DNA from: Rhipidocladum racemiflorum
Lineage: Eukaryota; Streptophyta; Magnoliopsida; Poales; Poaceae
Direction of reading: 5' to 3'
NCBI GenBank assembly: GCA_036346355.1
Contig: CM070570.1
Coordinates: 2,728,001 to 2,792,000, forward strand
Length of the DNA: 64,000 nt
Shown here: positions 28,763-41,124 of the stretch, one piece after another
Numbering within the stretch: the first letter of the stretch is position 1
Layout: every line of letters begins with the position of its first letter
Notes under the pieces: generated by a model
What the model was told of the DNA's origin: nothing
What the model saw: the letters and a program-made list of their open reading frames with translations, nothing else
The model's database searches: none
Position numbers and translations under genes: made by a program

Positions 28763-30629
28763 AATTGATCAATGCCGCGTAGATACATAGCCACCCCAGT
28801 GGTCCAGAGCAAGCAGCAGCGCAAGGGCTCGCGTTCTACTGGGCAATGAGTGGGGAGGCCATGTACTGGTGGTACACACTAGTCTTCTAGCCAACCGAAA
28901 AGCATCACAAGATCCATCGATGATACAGTGAAGTGGTTAGCTGGCCAGCAATGGCTGGCAGTCCAGCTGCTCCTCGGTTCTGCCAAAAAGGAAAAGACTG
29001 AAACCGACTTCATCTGCTTGTGTCTTATCCAGCTGATCATCAGTGTCTGGGATCTGCTGTCCTGGAGTAGTGTGATATCCTCCGTTCTCCCTAGCATCTA
29101 GGCTCAAAATTCTCATCTAGATATCCTTACTACAACTCCCCCTGTCTTCCACCTCGCAACATCGTCGAGAGAACTGAGAACCCAAGAGCACTAAAGCAAA
29201 TTATGTTAGGATTAAGCTGTTCAACAGGTTTCTAGGCTAGGCTGATCCGTCCGGCCGTGCGTTCCTACGATGGAAACCTTCCAGAGCACTGCACTGCTGA
29301 AGTAACTATCGTAATGCAGAATTGCAGACTATGCAGTTGCACCAGGTACTATGTCTGTACCTAACTAAGCCATGCTGATCTACAGCACCACTGCATGTGT
29401 AGTGTAGTACTCCACGACTCCATGTAAGTACGCAGCTTACACTCGAGATGGCTCATCGCGCGCGCTCGACCATGAGTTAACAGTGGAAGTAGGTGAGCAC
29501 TATTGATGCGCTCCTGTTCGTCCACATGAGCACTGAGCAGATAGATCTCCCATCCATCTCGTCGATCGAGCTCCGGTCCGGCCCCGGCGCCCCGCTGTTT
29601 GTGCTGGTCCCGTCTTCGACTCCGGTGAAGGCTGGCCAGCTGCATGCCCTCTCGATCTCTAGCTTTGGCAGGCAGCAGCAGCATGCATGCAGACGCGAAA
29701 GATAGGGCGATCTCGCTCGGAATAGGAGCCGTGGTCCTCACGGCCAGAAAGGCGCTCGCTGGTGGCCGTGCGGCAGGCAGTACCTGCACAGACCCAGAGA
29801 TGAGGAGCTAGCTTTGAGCATGCCTTTGTCTGCTATCAGTGGCAGGCAAAACCGACACCCGCATGATACAAATGAAAAAAAAATTGGACTGCAGGCAATC
29901 ACCTTCTTGGTGGATATACAGGCTATATATATCAGAAAGAGGTGTTTGCTACAAGAATATCATCAATAAGAGGTGCTTCTATCATCAATGAAGGATAGAT
30001 GATCACTATCATCAATAAGAGGTGCAGCTTAAAAAAAAATAATACATGAAAGCACCGTCAAATATATGTGATACCAGAAACATCCAAATGGGTATTTCAA
30101 AACACAGATTTCTCTTGACGTCCCAGCCCAGGGAGAAATTGGGCCTACAGGTACACCCAGGCCCAATTTCAGCGGCTCTTTGAAGAGACTTGTCAGTGGC
30201 ATATTGACCCCTTATTTTCGGCCCATTTCATCCATACACGTAGGCCGGAAAAGATTGTCGCATCCGGCCTGGCGCCAATGTGCTTAGCCCGACCACACAG
30301 CACAACATTCATATAACGCTGAGAACGTTGGAGAAGAAGTTTCGCCCAAGTGACGGGCTTTTTGCTGCTGGGCCAAGGTACAAAGCCCATCCCGATTTGA
30401 ACAATACGTCGGATTACACAGACTTGCAGTGGCGAATACTGACTTGACTTGTGGCCAAGAACACCACTGCACCACTTGTGTTCAGCTCCTGGGTCAACAT
30501 GGTGCCGAAGACTACATCAAACTACCTTTTCCAATTTAATATAATAATATATATTAATAAACACACATGTTTAACTATATATATATACACCAAATATTAC
30601 TTATAATATTACTCTAAATATATAGTAGT
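28763..30629. other. Intergenic DNA with a GC-rich minus-strand ORF
   Basis: A GC-rich stretch around 29440-29790 supports a 142-residue minus-strand frame (29789-29361) beginning MQVLPAARPPASAF, with no recognised domain; the plus strand is open over part of it too. Near 29960-30025 ATCATCAATAAGAGGTGC is duplicated. Nothing else was recognised up to the LTR at 30630. Confidence 0.35.
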
Positions 30630-31305
30630 TGACACCAGAATTCGGCGCATATCCGACTTGGCAAGGATGAATGATTTGGAAAAAAATTGATTTGGGAACT
30701 GAGAATAAAATCGGAATAAAGCCGATATCAGGTTCAAAGGAAGATTAATTTGGAAAGTTAAGATTGATACGGACGGTGTTTTATAGTCCAAGGAGGACAC
30801 GGTTGAACTGGCTACTATAAAAGAAGACAATGGGCAATATATATAGGGACAACAATCAATCAACCAACAATCGCTCTACTTTTTATTTACTTTTTCATTG
30901 ACTAGGAACTAGCCTTTAGATTTGTAATCTTTTCTCTATAATTCACCTTGATCAATAAAGTTGCGTATCACCGATTTTGATTATTGTCGACTTACAAGCC
31001 CCAGGTTTTGCCTTTTCTTCACTCTTGTTGCGCATCGCCTTTTTCGAGAAAAATCAACCCTTATCTTCGATCTAATCAACTCAATCAGGCTGTTTAGATC
31101 TATATGTTACCTTTAGCCTAATCGGCTCGAGTAGCTGTTTAGATCTAACTATCATTGATGGACTAATCGGCTTAACAGCTAATTAGACTATCTCGTTTTC
31201 TTGCCGATTGCAGAATCAAATCGGCTGGTATGCCCGTACCCAAATTAAACATAGTGTTTGCCTGTGCTGATTGCCGATCAACCCTTCATCACGTTTTCGG
31301 TGTCA
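30630..31305 (+). mobile_element. 5' LTR of a Ty3/gypsy element, 676 bp
   Basis: Starts TGACACCAGAATTCGG and ends TCGGTGTCA, short inverted ends TGACACC/GGTGTCA. A TATA box (CTATAAAAG, about 30815) and a polyadenylation-type AATAAA (about 30953) lie in the expected order. It is followed by a gag relic. No matching 3' LTR occurs in the window. Confidence 0.75.
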
Positions 31306-31409
31306 ACACACTTTTGGTATGACCAGTGGGACAATCGATGACGATGTCTTCTACAGAAAAATAGATCTCTCCATCCGATATCAACACAGAGGTCATAATT
31401 GTCCCTATA

Positions 31410-34368
31410 ATGGACGATCTATCGGATGAGCAGCGCAAAGAGATTGAAGATCGAAAATCTGTACTAGAGGAGATGATGCTAAGTTGTTTTCAAAAAACTC
31501 AACGTGGCGTCACTCAAAAAACTGTGTTACCCGTAGTAAATTTCATTGATGATAAATCGGCTAAAACTGCTCCACGAGGTAAATCGGTAAGCCGATATCT
31601 CCCAGCTCAAACTGAATTATCAGACAAGATCAATCAATCTATACATCAAGCTCTCATAAACCAATCATCGGCTCTGGTGACGACGCTTCAATCGATGATT
31701 GCCAACAGCGTTAAGACAGTAGGAGAAGAATTAGTATCGGCCAAAGTCCTCTTTGAGCCAGTGCAACCATTGCCAAATTACCTGATTTACTCTGTGACAC
31801 CTAATACATGTAGCCCTGGACTGAGTTCATCGGCTCCCGTTTCGACCATGGTGTCGACGCAACCAACCGTGGTTTTATCAAGAGATGCCACCTTGGGAGG
31901 AATCCTACATTATCGCACGCACACAGACGGAGCCAAAAGTTCTCAAAGTAATCTACACACCGTCGGTGCCTTTCTATGTGTTCCCAACATCGAGGGTCAG
32001 GCCGACGGAATCACCTTCACGGCCACAAACACACTGAGCCGATTCTACTGCAAGATCCAACACCTTACAGGGTTGTAACGTACGGTGAGCCCTTTGCCCT
32101 ACAACCTGAGCCGACGTTTGGCAGGCAAAACGTCAGCTATGAGCAAACATGTTTGCAATTGCCACCTCAGGTGCCGCACCAACCTGAGTTCGCACTTTGG
32201 GGGGGGGGCAGCATGCCGATTTTTCTCATAATTGGCAAGCACCGCAATCAAGAGTAGCATCGGCCAAAGAGACTGATTGGATCGAAGCTATTAGCGTGGT
32301 GTTGCGAGATTAGTTTGGTATCCAGCCAAAGGGGCGGACTATCGGCTACCAAAAGTCATATCCAGATTATATTGATCATATCTCGTACCTTAACGGTTAT
32401 AGGGTCCCTGATTTCACGAAGTTTTTGGGAGATAACTCAATGACAACTCTGTAACACATCGGGTGCTTTGTTGTGTGGTGAGGCAGCGCAGTCCGACGGT
32501 CTTAAGGTAAAGCCGTTCTCATTATCATTATCTGGGGAAGCTTTTACTTGGTTCACACTGTTGCCTCCGAATTCGGTCAATACTTGGGCCAATTTGGAAA
32601 GCCGATTTTGTACTTTTTTCAGGAGCTTGGAATTGAGGATTTCTAATTTAAACTCTGTTCGACAGAGTTCAGGGAATCGATAACGTATTATGTTAAAAGG
32701 TTTTGGGACATTAGAAATATGTGCTTTAGTGTTACTTTACCCGATAATCAGTTGGTCGATTTGGCTTTTCAAGGGCTAATTTCTCCCTTGAAAGAGAAAT
32801 TTGGCGGTCAGGAATTCACCTATTTAAGTCACCTGCTACATAGAGTATCGGCTCAAGAGAGTCAATTCTTTGAAAATGGCTTTAAAGATATGTTTAAAAG
32901 TAATAAAGATAAAGAGAAGGCTAAAGTTAACCTTATTGAATACGAGTCTGGTGATACGTTTGATGAGGAAGAAGCTGAGGTAAATGTGGCCAGTGGATCA
33001 ACGGGAACAAGAAATCTTTGGTCTGCTCTTGGCTTAAATCGACTAAAGCTAAGTTGGAAATTAAATATGCTTTTGATGTGACCAAATGTGATCTTATTTT
33101 TTATTTACTGCTACAAGAAAAGATTATACGATTGCCTGATGGTCACACATTACCATCAATTGAAGAAATTAAGAAATAAAGGTATTACAAATGGCATCAA
33201 TCTTTTTTCACATAATACTAACGATTGCAATATTTTTCGTTAGCATATACAATTAGCTATGGAAGACGGTCAGCTAAAATTTGCCGAGGAGGCTGCAATG
33301 TAACTGTATGCCAATCCTTTTTCGGTCAATATAGTCAGTTGCTCGGCAAAGGAGAAAGAATTGGTGTGGGATGCTAGGTCCGACCAGATCCGTTTGCTAT
33401 CAACATTAGCTAAAGCATCTCGACAGGTCGATGTGAAGACAACCATGGAAGGCAATGAGATAATCAAGATCACGGTTGTGTCTATTCGGATCGAGATCAA
33501 TTTCGAAGGCAAAAATTCAAAGACAGTGAAACCAAGAGGAAAGCTCGAAATCGGCAGGTGGTGCAAATCTGAGAGGCCTCTACCACTACAGAAGCCGATA
33601 CACAATAATAAACCGATGTTCTCCCAATTGTTGGCTAAGTATGAAGGGCGGAGTCAGAGACAACAGCAATCCCCCTCGTCGACCAGTGAGCACATATCGG
33701 CCAAGTGCTACTGAGTGCTCATGAGCGATGCCCCTTTTGGTGGTTTTGTTGGGAAAGGGAATTAGCTTTACCCTCGTCATACATTTGTATGATGCAACAC
33801 TACCTAGGGCAGAGCGATGAGCATCGCCGGTTGGTAAAGGAAAGGTCTAAATCAACCCAAGGCCGACGGGTTGATGATTGAAGAAGGCTGGTCCGTGAAA
33901 GGATATCTGAGCTGGTTCAAGAACGGTAGCAATTAGAACAAGGACATAATGAGATGGCCAATCTGAAACTGGCAGGTAAAGTATGAAAACCGATAGAGAT
34001 CGAGCCATGATGATGTCCTCCCGGTATGAGAAACTCATAGAGAAGGTGGCTTCAACGCTCGAGGAGTTAAGAGTTGAGGGAAGACGACTATAAAAATAGG
34101 AGGAACAAAGATTTCAATGAGCTTCATCCTATCAAGCCTGTAAAAGAGGAACGGAGAAAAAGGGAAGTCGTTTGGGAAGAATTTGATTCAGCCGACGACT
34201 TGGATTCCCCTATTACTCGTAATGATTCTCCACCACTGATGGACATCAATATGGTATTCACACTGCCTGCAGAATTCAGGGTATATAAAGCATCAACTAA
34301 AGAATCATGTGTCCAGTTATGCTTTGGATCGCAGGAGGACATCAAGAGATGGATTTGCCTAGACCCGG
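31410..34368 (+). pseudogene. Ty3/gypsy gag and start of protease, degraded
   Basis: A first frame (31410-32078) begins MDDLSDEQRKEIEDRKSV and is the N-terminal part of gag. The capsid segment follows at about 32490-33080 with FSLSLSGEAFTWFTLLPPN and VDLAFQGLISPLKEKFGG. Near 34236 the frame reads MDINMVFTLPAEFRV, the conserved stretch just before the protease in this gypsy group. Several stops and frame changes separate the blocks. Sequence homology ends abruptly near 34368, where a hAT transposase begins; reverse transcriptase and integrase are absent. Confidence 0.8.
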
Positions 34369-35371
34369 TGAGACTAGGTGGGGCTCTCATTATAAAACTA
34401 TTGTCAACATTATTGCTATGTATCCCACAATCCGCGATGTACTCATCACTCTTGGTAATGATGCTTCATAAATGGGGTATTGGCCAAAAATACATACTAT
34501 GATTGGAGTATTTGAGTCATTTGACTTTATTTTCAGTGCACACTTAATGCTTGTTATTCTTAGATATACAAATGATTTATCCGAGTGTTTGCAAAGAAGA
34601 GAGCAAGATATTCTTAATGCAATCTCACTTGTTACCGTGGCGAAGAGTAGAATGCAACAATTGAGGTCTGATGGCTGGAATCAGTTCTTTCAAAGGGTCA
34701 CTTTATTTTGCAATAAACATGGTGTCCAAGTTCCTGATATGAAGGGTAATTATGTGCCTTATGGAAGATCAACACGGTTTGCCCGAAACCAAATAAATGA
34801 TGATCACTTCAGAAGAGAAGTATATATTGGAGTCATTGATCAAATTAGTCAAGAGCTTGATAATCGGTTTGATGAGGTTAATATGGAGTTGCTTTCTTGT
34901 ATGTCAGCCTTCAATCCTATCGACTCGTTTGCTTCTTTTAATGCACAGAAGGTGCGTAGACTTGCTGAGTTCTACCCTAATGACATCGTCTCAAGTACCG
35001 ATTCGATAAAGCTTGAGTTGCAACTTGATAATTATATTGACAACATAAGACTAGATGATAGATTCAAAGGTCTAGAGAATCTTGTTAATGTCTCAGTTAA
35101 GTTTGTTGAAACAAAGAAGCATATAGTTTATGATTTGCTTTACTTGCTTCTGAAATTGGTATTACTTCTACCGGTAGCGACGGCAAGTGTTGAGAGGGTA
35201 TTTTCTGCAATGAGTTTAGTCAAAAGTAAGTCGAGAAATAAGATGTGTGATAGTCATTTGGATGATTGTCTAGTCACATTTATTAAGTAAGATATTTTCT
35301 TCTAAGTTGATGAAAATGATATAATCAAGAGTTTCATAGCTATTAGAAGGCGGAGGCCAGACAAGAAGTAA
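34369..35371 (+). pseudogene. hAT transposase fragment (ZnF-MYM/TTF type), C-terminal half
   Basis: Homology starts with a frame-shifted TRWGSHYKTIVNIIAMYP segment (about 34370) and continues in the open frame 34472-35290, with FESFDFIFSAHLM, VPDMKGNYVPYG and the hAT dimerisation motif LLPVATASVERVFSAM (about 35163-35210). After a stop at 35288-35290 the C-terminus can be followed to RRRRPDKK and a TAA stop. The N-terminal zinc finger and part of the catalytic domain are missing. Proteins of this type join hAT ends and create 8-bp TSDs, but this copy is truncated. Confidence 0.85.
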
Positions 35372-35604
35372 TATTGTATTCTTTGAACTATTATAGGTGC
35401 GTAAGCTTCTTTTATGCATATTTCATACTTAAAATGTTTGAACTATTTATATTGTAATTTATACTTGTATTATCATGTTTCTAGTTATTTTATTTTATAC
35501 TCGTATACCGAATTTCTCAATAATAATTGTAGTTGTTTACCGAATTATTCATTGGATTTTACCGAATTGTATATTATAGCATTAGGTCGACGTACCCTAA
35601 CTTA

Positions 35605-35933
35605 GGCTGTGTTTGTTTAGGCTTTTGCTTAGGCTTATTTGGCTTCTAGACCTTCATAAGTCACAAGCCAAAACAAAACAGTAATTTTTCAGCTAATTTG
35701 GAGAGAAGCTCCACCAATTTGCACTACACGAGAAGCAAGAAAACGATGCTTCTGGCCGGGCCGAGCTTGAAAATCCCACTTCCCTGCAGTACCCTTGCAA
35801 CTTGATCTTATTTACAAAAATTGCCATCCCCTTCATCAAGTCTCTTCCAGCCCAAATTTCTCCAAGAGCCGCCTAGCTTCTTCCACCCAAAGAGCCTTCT
35901 CCTCCAAAGACCAAATTTAAATAAACACAAACT
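35605..35933. mobile_element. Tourist-like MITE, imperfect ends
   Basis: Left end GGCTGTGTTTGTTTAGG after TTA; right end near TAAATAAACACAAACT, roughly complementary, followed by TTA. Non-coding. It directly abuts the next Tourist element. Confidence 0.5.
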
Positions 35934-35936
35934 TTA

Positions 35937-36221
35937 GGCCCGCTTGGTACTGCCTGCATTCTAGTAGAAACGGAAACGGTTCTAGATTCTTGGTAGAAAC
36001 GTTTCAGGTAGAATCAGAATCGCTTTCTGCAAACCGTTTGGTACGGTTCCAGATTCTAGTAGAAACTAGTGAAACGGGATTGAGGCTTGAGGGTGATTCA
36101 ACCACGGTGTGGAAAAAGAAGAAACGTTTCGAGGAGAATCGTTCCGAGTTTTAGCCTGTTTGGTTGGGTTTCTCCCAGATTCTAGTAGAAACAGCTCAGT
36201 TCCAGGTTGCCAAACGGGGCC
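35937..36221. mobile_element. Tourist MITE, 285 bp
   Basis: Ends GGCCCGCTTGG and CCAAACGGGGCC, flanked by TTA on both sides (35934-35936 and 36222-36224). The interior has repeated TTCTAGTAGAAAC motifs. PIF/Harbinger family by ends and TSD. Confidence 0.85.
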
Positions 36222-36224
36222 TTA

Positions 36225-37159
36225 GAATCGTAGATCCACCGTTGATTGAAATGGATATAACTGGTGTTGTCGAGTGCCATACAGATACAATGTTACTATC
36301 GATTAGTACCAGTGATAAACTGATAATTGTGGTTGGTGTGGAGCCAAGCGTGACTTGGAAAGTCACAGGAACTAGTGCGGCCAGGCACATGTAGCCAAGC
36401 ACTAAAGTCCACCAGTTGGCATAAAAGTACAGATTTCCGGATCGGTATCCAAGGCTGCTAGGCAGTTTACTCCACTATTTATATCGACGGCACTACAGTT
36501 CTACGTATGGGCCTTACATAATTTCCCTATTGGATACAGTAGAATTATAGGTATGGATAAGAATAGGACGGAGATTATATAGCCTATGCTGCTTATTGAC
36601 CGTGACAGGATTAACTCGACGATCCAAACAAAAACCTTGTTTTGAACATACAAATCGAAGATCCAGATTAATGAGCTGTTCATTATTATTATTGCTACTT
36701 ATTTAATGATGTTTCAACCTACTTATTATATTCAACTAAATATATTACTTTAATATAAAACAACCTTATCATCCATTCTTTTATAATAGATCTTACATAT
36801 AGTTATAATAGAATTGCAATTTGTGCATAACTTGTTAAATGCTTTATAGAATTGTAATCTATGCATAACTTGTTGAATGATTTATGTACTAATCTCTATC
36901 GCAACAAATCCATCAGTTGAGGAGTTTGCACCTTGTCAGATGCTTGGGACATGTTGATATATAACCCACCCAAGTTATTTTTGTTATGCGACATGTTGAT
37001 ATGTAACCCACCCAAGTTATTTTTGTTCTGTTGTAGTTTTCTTGAAGTTAAAATCATGTGCGGCCTAATAAGTGTAAAATTGACTTAAAAGTCATTCAAC
37101 CATCTTTTACCTAATCAATATAGTTTTTTTTTATATGTTTGTTGTGTATAATTTGATCA
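36225..37159. repeat. Intergenic DNA with two short tandem duplications
   Basis: TAGAATTGCAATTTGTGCAT-type units repeat at about 36806-36880, and GACATGTTGATATRTAACCC units repeat at about 36948-37030 (about 43-bp period). No gene is visible. Confidence 0.6.
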
Positions 37160-37246
37160 AATGTTCTCACTGTGTGCACTAGCGTAATTCTAGACTAATG
37201 TAGTATACATAAATGGTCCGAATTTGCATATTTAGAACCTGACAAA
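37160..37246 (+). mobile_element. Relic of a gypsy LTR 3' end
   Basis: CTGTGTGCACTAGCGTAATT, then GGTCCGAATTTGCATATT and CCTGACA, matches the last 90 bp of the solo LTR ending at 25065 with many substitutions. Confidence 0.6.
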
Positions 37247-37544
37247 TAGGTAATATCATAGCCTCTAAGAAGAAAAATTAACTTACAAGTTTAATAAGTT
37301 CTTAGCTTATCTTATCTCTCTAATTCTTTCTTTTTGCCAAAAAATTACTTTTCCTTTCCCCTATTGGTTTAAACTGAAATATTACACTAAGTTGTCTTTA
37401 ATAGATGATAATACTTCGTACTTATAGAGAGTGCACCGGAAGTTATGTTGTTGTACTATGAAAGATTTTGCAAGCATTCGCTGATTATGAGATGCCACTT
37501 TACAAAGGATCCTACTACAGTGAATGATCGAGGTCGTGGTATGC

Positions 37545-37904
37545 CAGGGTTCACAAAATCGATTTGGCGATTTTCGGATGAACAGTAATTTTTGATAATC
37601 GCAAAAACCGAGTCAAAAATCGGATAAAGTCAAAAACCAATTTTTTTTTTCAAAAAAATTCATCGATTTTCGTGGAAAATCGACGACCTTGTTGAACTTT
37701 TTGTGCAATCGATTTTTAGTAGCGATTTTCGACGTTTTTTTTTTTACGAAAATCGACCTATTTCCACCGATTTTTGACCGGTTTTTGACACGTAAATTTT
37801 TTCAAATTATTTTTTGAATCGGATCGGTTTATCGACTGGTTTTTGGTATCGGACAGCGGTGATATGGGCGAAAATCGTGAAAATCGTCGATTTTGTGAAC
37901 CCTG
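37545..37904. mobile_element. Non-autonomous hAT-type element, 360 bp
   Basis: Ends CAGGGTTCACAAAATCG and CGATTTTGTGAACCCTG are perfect complements. A perfect 8-bp duplication TGGTATGC flanks it (37537-37544 and 37905-37912). The interior is full of ATCGATTTT/AAAATCG motifs. Same family as 1035-2159 and 58373-58734. Confidence 0.95.
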
Positions 37905-37967
37905 TGGTATGCTATTTAAAATTACCATGCATGCTCGAAAGAATGTTAAGTCGTCCTATCTGCCTCA

Positions 37968-38116
37968 CTGTTAGAAGGCTTACTTTCGAAGCTGGTATCT
38001 AAGAATCTTCATGGTTTGAATTAGTATGTATCTACACCGTACTGTTAGAAGGCTTACTTTCGAAGCTGATATCCAAGAATCTTCACATCTTGTGTTAGTA
38101 TGTATCTGCAATAGGC
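37968..38116. repeat. Tandem duplication, 73-bp period
   Basis: CTGTTAGAAGGCTTACTTTC at 37968 recurs at 38041 with a few changes, including the following AAGAATCTTCA and TTAGTATGTATCT. Confidence 0.85.
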
Positions 38117-38254
38117 ATGCCGGTGAGTTGTGACAAACAGTGTTTAGATTTCATCCCTCAAGTGATATCTAGGTATTATGGTGCGATTAACTTTATGATC
38201 ACCTATCTCAGGCTCTAAAGGATGTAACACTGCAATAGGTAGCCTAGGAATTCC

Positions 38255-38440
38255 TATTAGCGTGGACTAGTGTGTTTGGTTCATGGGATGAGGTTGAATG
38301 AGATGGGATAATCCTGCACCATTTGGTTCTATTATTTTAGGTATTATTTTGGGTGAATAAGATGGTTCAGCATGTAGAGAGAATATTCTTCAAATTGGTA
38401 TCACTTGATTCAGGATGGGATGGTTCCATTTAAGCAACCA
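38255..38440. mobile_element. MITE-like sequence
   Basis: GTGTGTTTGGTTCATGGGAT at the left and a GGATGGGATGGTTCC block at the right suggest a decayed MITE related, in reverse complement, to 4370-4500. No TSD found. Confidence 0.35.
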
Positions 38441-39069
38441 GATGCATAGATGGTGAGAGAAAAAATGCATGAGTAAAAGTGCTTTAAAAGAGATACAAAA
38501 TAGCTGCATAGAGAAATGCATTTTGGGATAGTTTTACAAAGCAAATAGCTGTAAACTGTACCACAAGACGGGGAGGCGAACGCAAAATGGAGACTCACCG
38601 AGCGCCTCAACGCAAAAACGATGATGTGGACACCCTCGAAAGCTCCGAAACCTCCGGATTATAATATAAGTAGTATATGACAACATTAGGGGAAGAAGAA
38701 TAATCATAATTTAGTCCACTTAACATCAGAAGGCACTACAGGCCTACCCAGCTGCAAAAATTACAGAATAGTTAGCTGGCATGAGTGCACGACAGATTGA
38801 ACTGGGAATGACAAGACTGCAGGTAATGGCCGTAATGCTACCACTTGGAGCTACATTGTCCGAACGGGCAATCTGTCTATGATCAAAAAAGGTTTGGTGA
38901 ATTGTTATCTTACATTATTAATACCTTATGATAGTACCTCCTCTAAGGAAAAAGTCCATTAGAAGATTAACAAAAAAATCATTACCAAATAGCTGAATGG
39001 AGCACCACATTACCAAATAGCTGAATGGAGCACCACATAACTTGTATTTAGGGGGCAAAGACTCAAATA
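38441..39069. other. Intergenic, nothing recognised
   Basis: Includes a 29-bp tandem duplication (TTACCAAATAGCTGAATGGA at about 38982 and 39011). No gene or terminus identified. Confidence 0.5.
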
Positions 39070-39232
39070 CTTGCATGTAGGGAATGCTTGTGTCGTTCGA
39101 AGCTGAATGGATAGGTGACGACACCAGCAGTTAAGTAACTAGCTTCCTTTGATATATGTGCAACCACTGGAGCAGCACCGGATCCAGTAGCACCTCCCTC
39201 CCATTCCAGCTGTTATGAAGACACAGTTTATC
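39070..39232 (-). pseudogene. FtsZ1-like chloroplast division gene fragment
   Basis: On the minus strand the sequence reads CVFITAGMGG, then after a one-base insertion TGSGAAPVVAHISKEASYL, then TAGVVTYPFSFERHKHSL. This is the tubulin-signature region of plastid FtsZ1, which forms the chloroplast division ring. FtsZ proteins are normally about 400 residues; only about 50 codons are visible and the glycine-rich loop is disrupted by the insertion, with a stop soon after. No other FtsZ exon was found on either side, so this is a pseudo-exon or a fragment moved by a transposon. Confidence 0.8.
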
Positions 39233-39812
39233 TCGAGTTTCATGAGCTTGAGCCAGAGCAAAAGGATTGTCCTAAATAGGCAATAATTTGAATCGTAGAC
39301 TTGTATATTTCAAGGAAGATACTGAAGTCTACAGAAAAGGCAATAGAAACACGTTCAGCTGAACACTGAAAAGGCAAAGTAGGATTCAACCTTTAAAAAT
39401 AACTTTTTCTTGTGGATTTCTACTGAGACAAAACAAGCAGGAAGGCAGCTGAAGTATTAACCAACAATCGTATAGGTAACATCTAAAGGCACAATTTTAT
39501 GGATTGCAAAAGTCTATTTGTTATCTCTATTAAGGTCAATAGTATGTTAGTAACAATTCAAGATTCCAACAAAATGAAGCTAAAACATACATCCTGGTAA
39601 ACATTCTCAATACTTCGAATCTAAATTCACCCAGTGCACACAATGTCCAACACCCATCCGAAATACGATTGGATCAGAACTGAGAACCACATCTCAAAAC
39701 CCAGGTTCCCATAAAAACAGCTAAACACAGGATCTAGCGGGCACATCCGCCGCATTGGCACCCCCAAATCCAATCAGTAGCACTTACAAGATTCGATTTT
39801 TTCCCAACATGG
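39233..39812. other. Intergenic, nothing recognised
   Basis: No ORF, element terminus or further FtsZ exon was identified. Confidence 0.5.
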
Positions 39813-40289
39813 CTACGAACTAACCGCAAATTTCGCTGTCATGTCGAGCAAAGAAAGCATAAGAAAGGCTTGATGTTGATCACTTCCCGCGTGTGCGAAT
39901 CCGGATGAGGGAGACCTTGGCCTACGCTTCAGCCTCGACGGTGACGGCGGCGCGCAGCAGGCAGGCCGGGCGAAGCGCGCACGGGGAACGCGGCGAGCGG
40001 GGTGGAGCGGAGCGAGGGAAGCGTGGAGGACGCGTCGCGCGACGAGGGAGGCTGCGGCTCGTGTGCGCTGCTCGCCGTGAGGTGGGGACGATGCGTCTGC
40101 GACTGCGAGGGGTCTGCTGGAGGTCGCAGTTGGCAGGAAGGAGGCGCGTCGACAACAGGCAGATCGTGGGGGCGAGCGCACCGAGCGAAACGTGGCCCGC
40201 GCGAGCTCGCCGGAAGCTTCACGGGGCAGCACGTGTGGAGTGAATCGCGACGAAGTCGGTGAGCGAGGGGGAGATTCGATCATTCGCAC
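39813..40289. other. GC-rich ORF-bearing segment, origin unknown
   Basis: A 158-residue minus-strand frame (40289-39813) and overlapping plus-strand frames are open, as expected for GC-rich DNA. The minus-strand peptide is Arg/Pro/Ser/Ala-rich without a recognised domain; it could include a plastid-transit-like first exon, but this is speculative. Part of it (40117-40206) is repeated at 41125-41210. Confidence 0.3.
40117..40206. repeat. Direct repeat, copy 1 (second copy 41125-41210)
   Basis: GGTCGCAGTTGGCAGGAAGG and the following 70 bp recur at 41125 as GTTCGCAATTGGCAGGAAGG, with substitutions that are mostly C to T or G to A. Confidence 0.85.
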
Positions 40290-40599
40290 TTTTTTTAGTG
40301 CAGTTGTTACTTGCTTGCTCTGTATGTCTTACTGATATGATATGTGGTTCTAGAATCTGTATGTGAGTTAGATATTATAGGATAAATGATCAATAATATA
40401 TATAAGTGGGGGCAAATCATCAATTGATCTGTGAGCGAGGAGCCACGCGAAAAGGTGCGTGTCGTGCTCGTAGCAGGTCAGGAGGATGCTGTTGTGAACA
40501 GTAGGATTCATTCGCATTAATCGACGGCGCATCAATGTAATCATACAAATAAAGTATAAACACATATCATGTTAGGGGATAAAATACTCTCTTCGTTAG

Positions 40600-41100
40600 A
40601 TTGAACTTTCTGTGCAAGAAAATACCTAATATATAGTAAAGAATATCTGAAGATAAATTCGGATTCGCCCACCAATGATAGATTCCTTCCATACTAGGTA
40701 GAGATTCTATTCATATCATAACACTCCTCCTTGGGACAATACCGTGTAATGCACATATCTCATTAAAAACTCCCCAAAACCTATTGCGAAAAAAGGATAA
40801 AGAAAAAAGTACATTACACTAGCACTCCGTGTTGCACTAGTTGACTCGTTAAAAATCTTCATGTAAGAAACTTCAGGAAAACTCATTAAGAGAAAAAGAG
40901 CACAACACATAACCTTCAGGATATAAAATATGATCCTCATTGTCATTCAAAAGGGGTTATGGTTCAGGGATTTACTCCCCTTAAACTCTGAAAATCTCTA
41001 AGTCGTCTTATTCCAATGCCATTAACGCACCTTTGGAAAGTAGACTTTAGTAAATATCTTGTGAATAAATATGCAAGATTTTCACATGACTTAGTTTGCA
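40600..41100 (-). mobile_element. Copia LTR/3' end fragment, copy A
   Basis: On the minus strand it reads from internal 3' sequence (GGCATTGGAATAAG) to the LTR start TGTTATGATATG (about 40720) and on to GGCGAATCCGAATTTATC. It is homologous to 44430-44860 on the plus strand. No reverse transcriptase is in this copy. Confidence 0.75.
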
Positions 41101-41124
41101 TTATTTTTATCTCACCATTCTTTT

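Noticed and set aside
39813..40289. First exon (transit peptide) of the FtsZ1-like fragment
   Set aside because: The Arg/Ser/Ala-rich peptide fits GC bias equally well, and no connecting exons were found.
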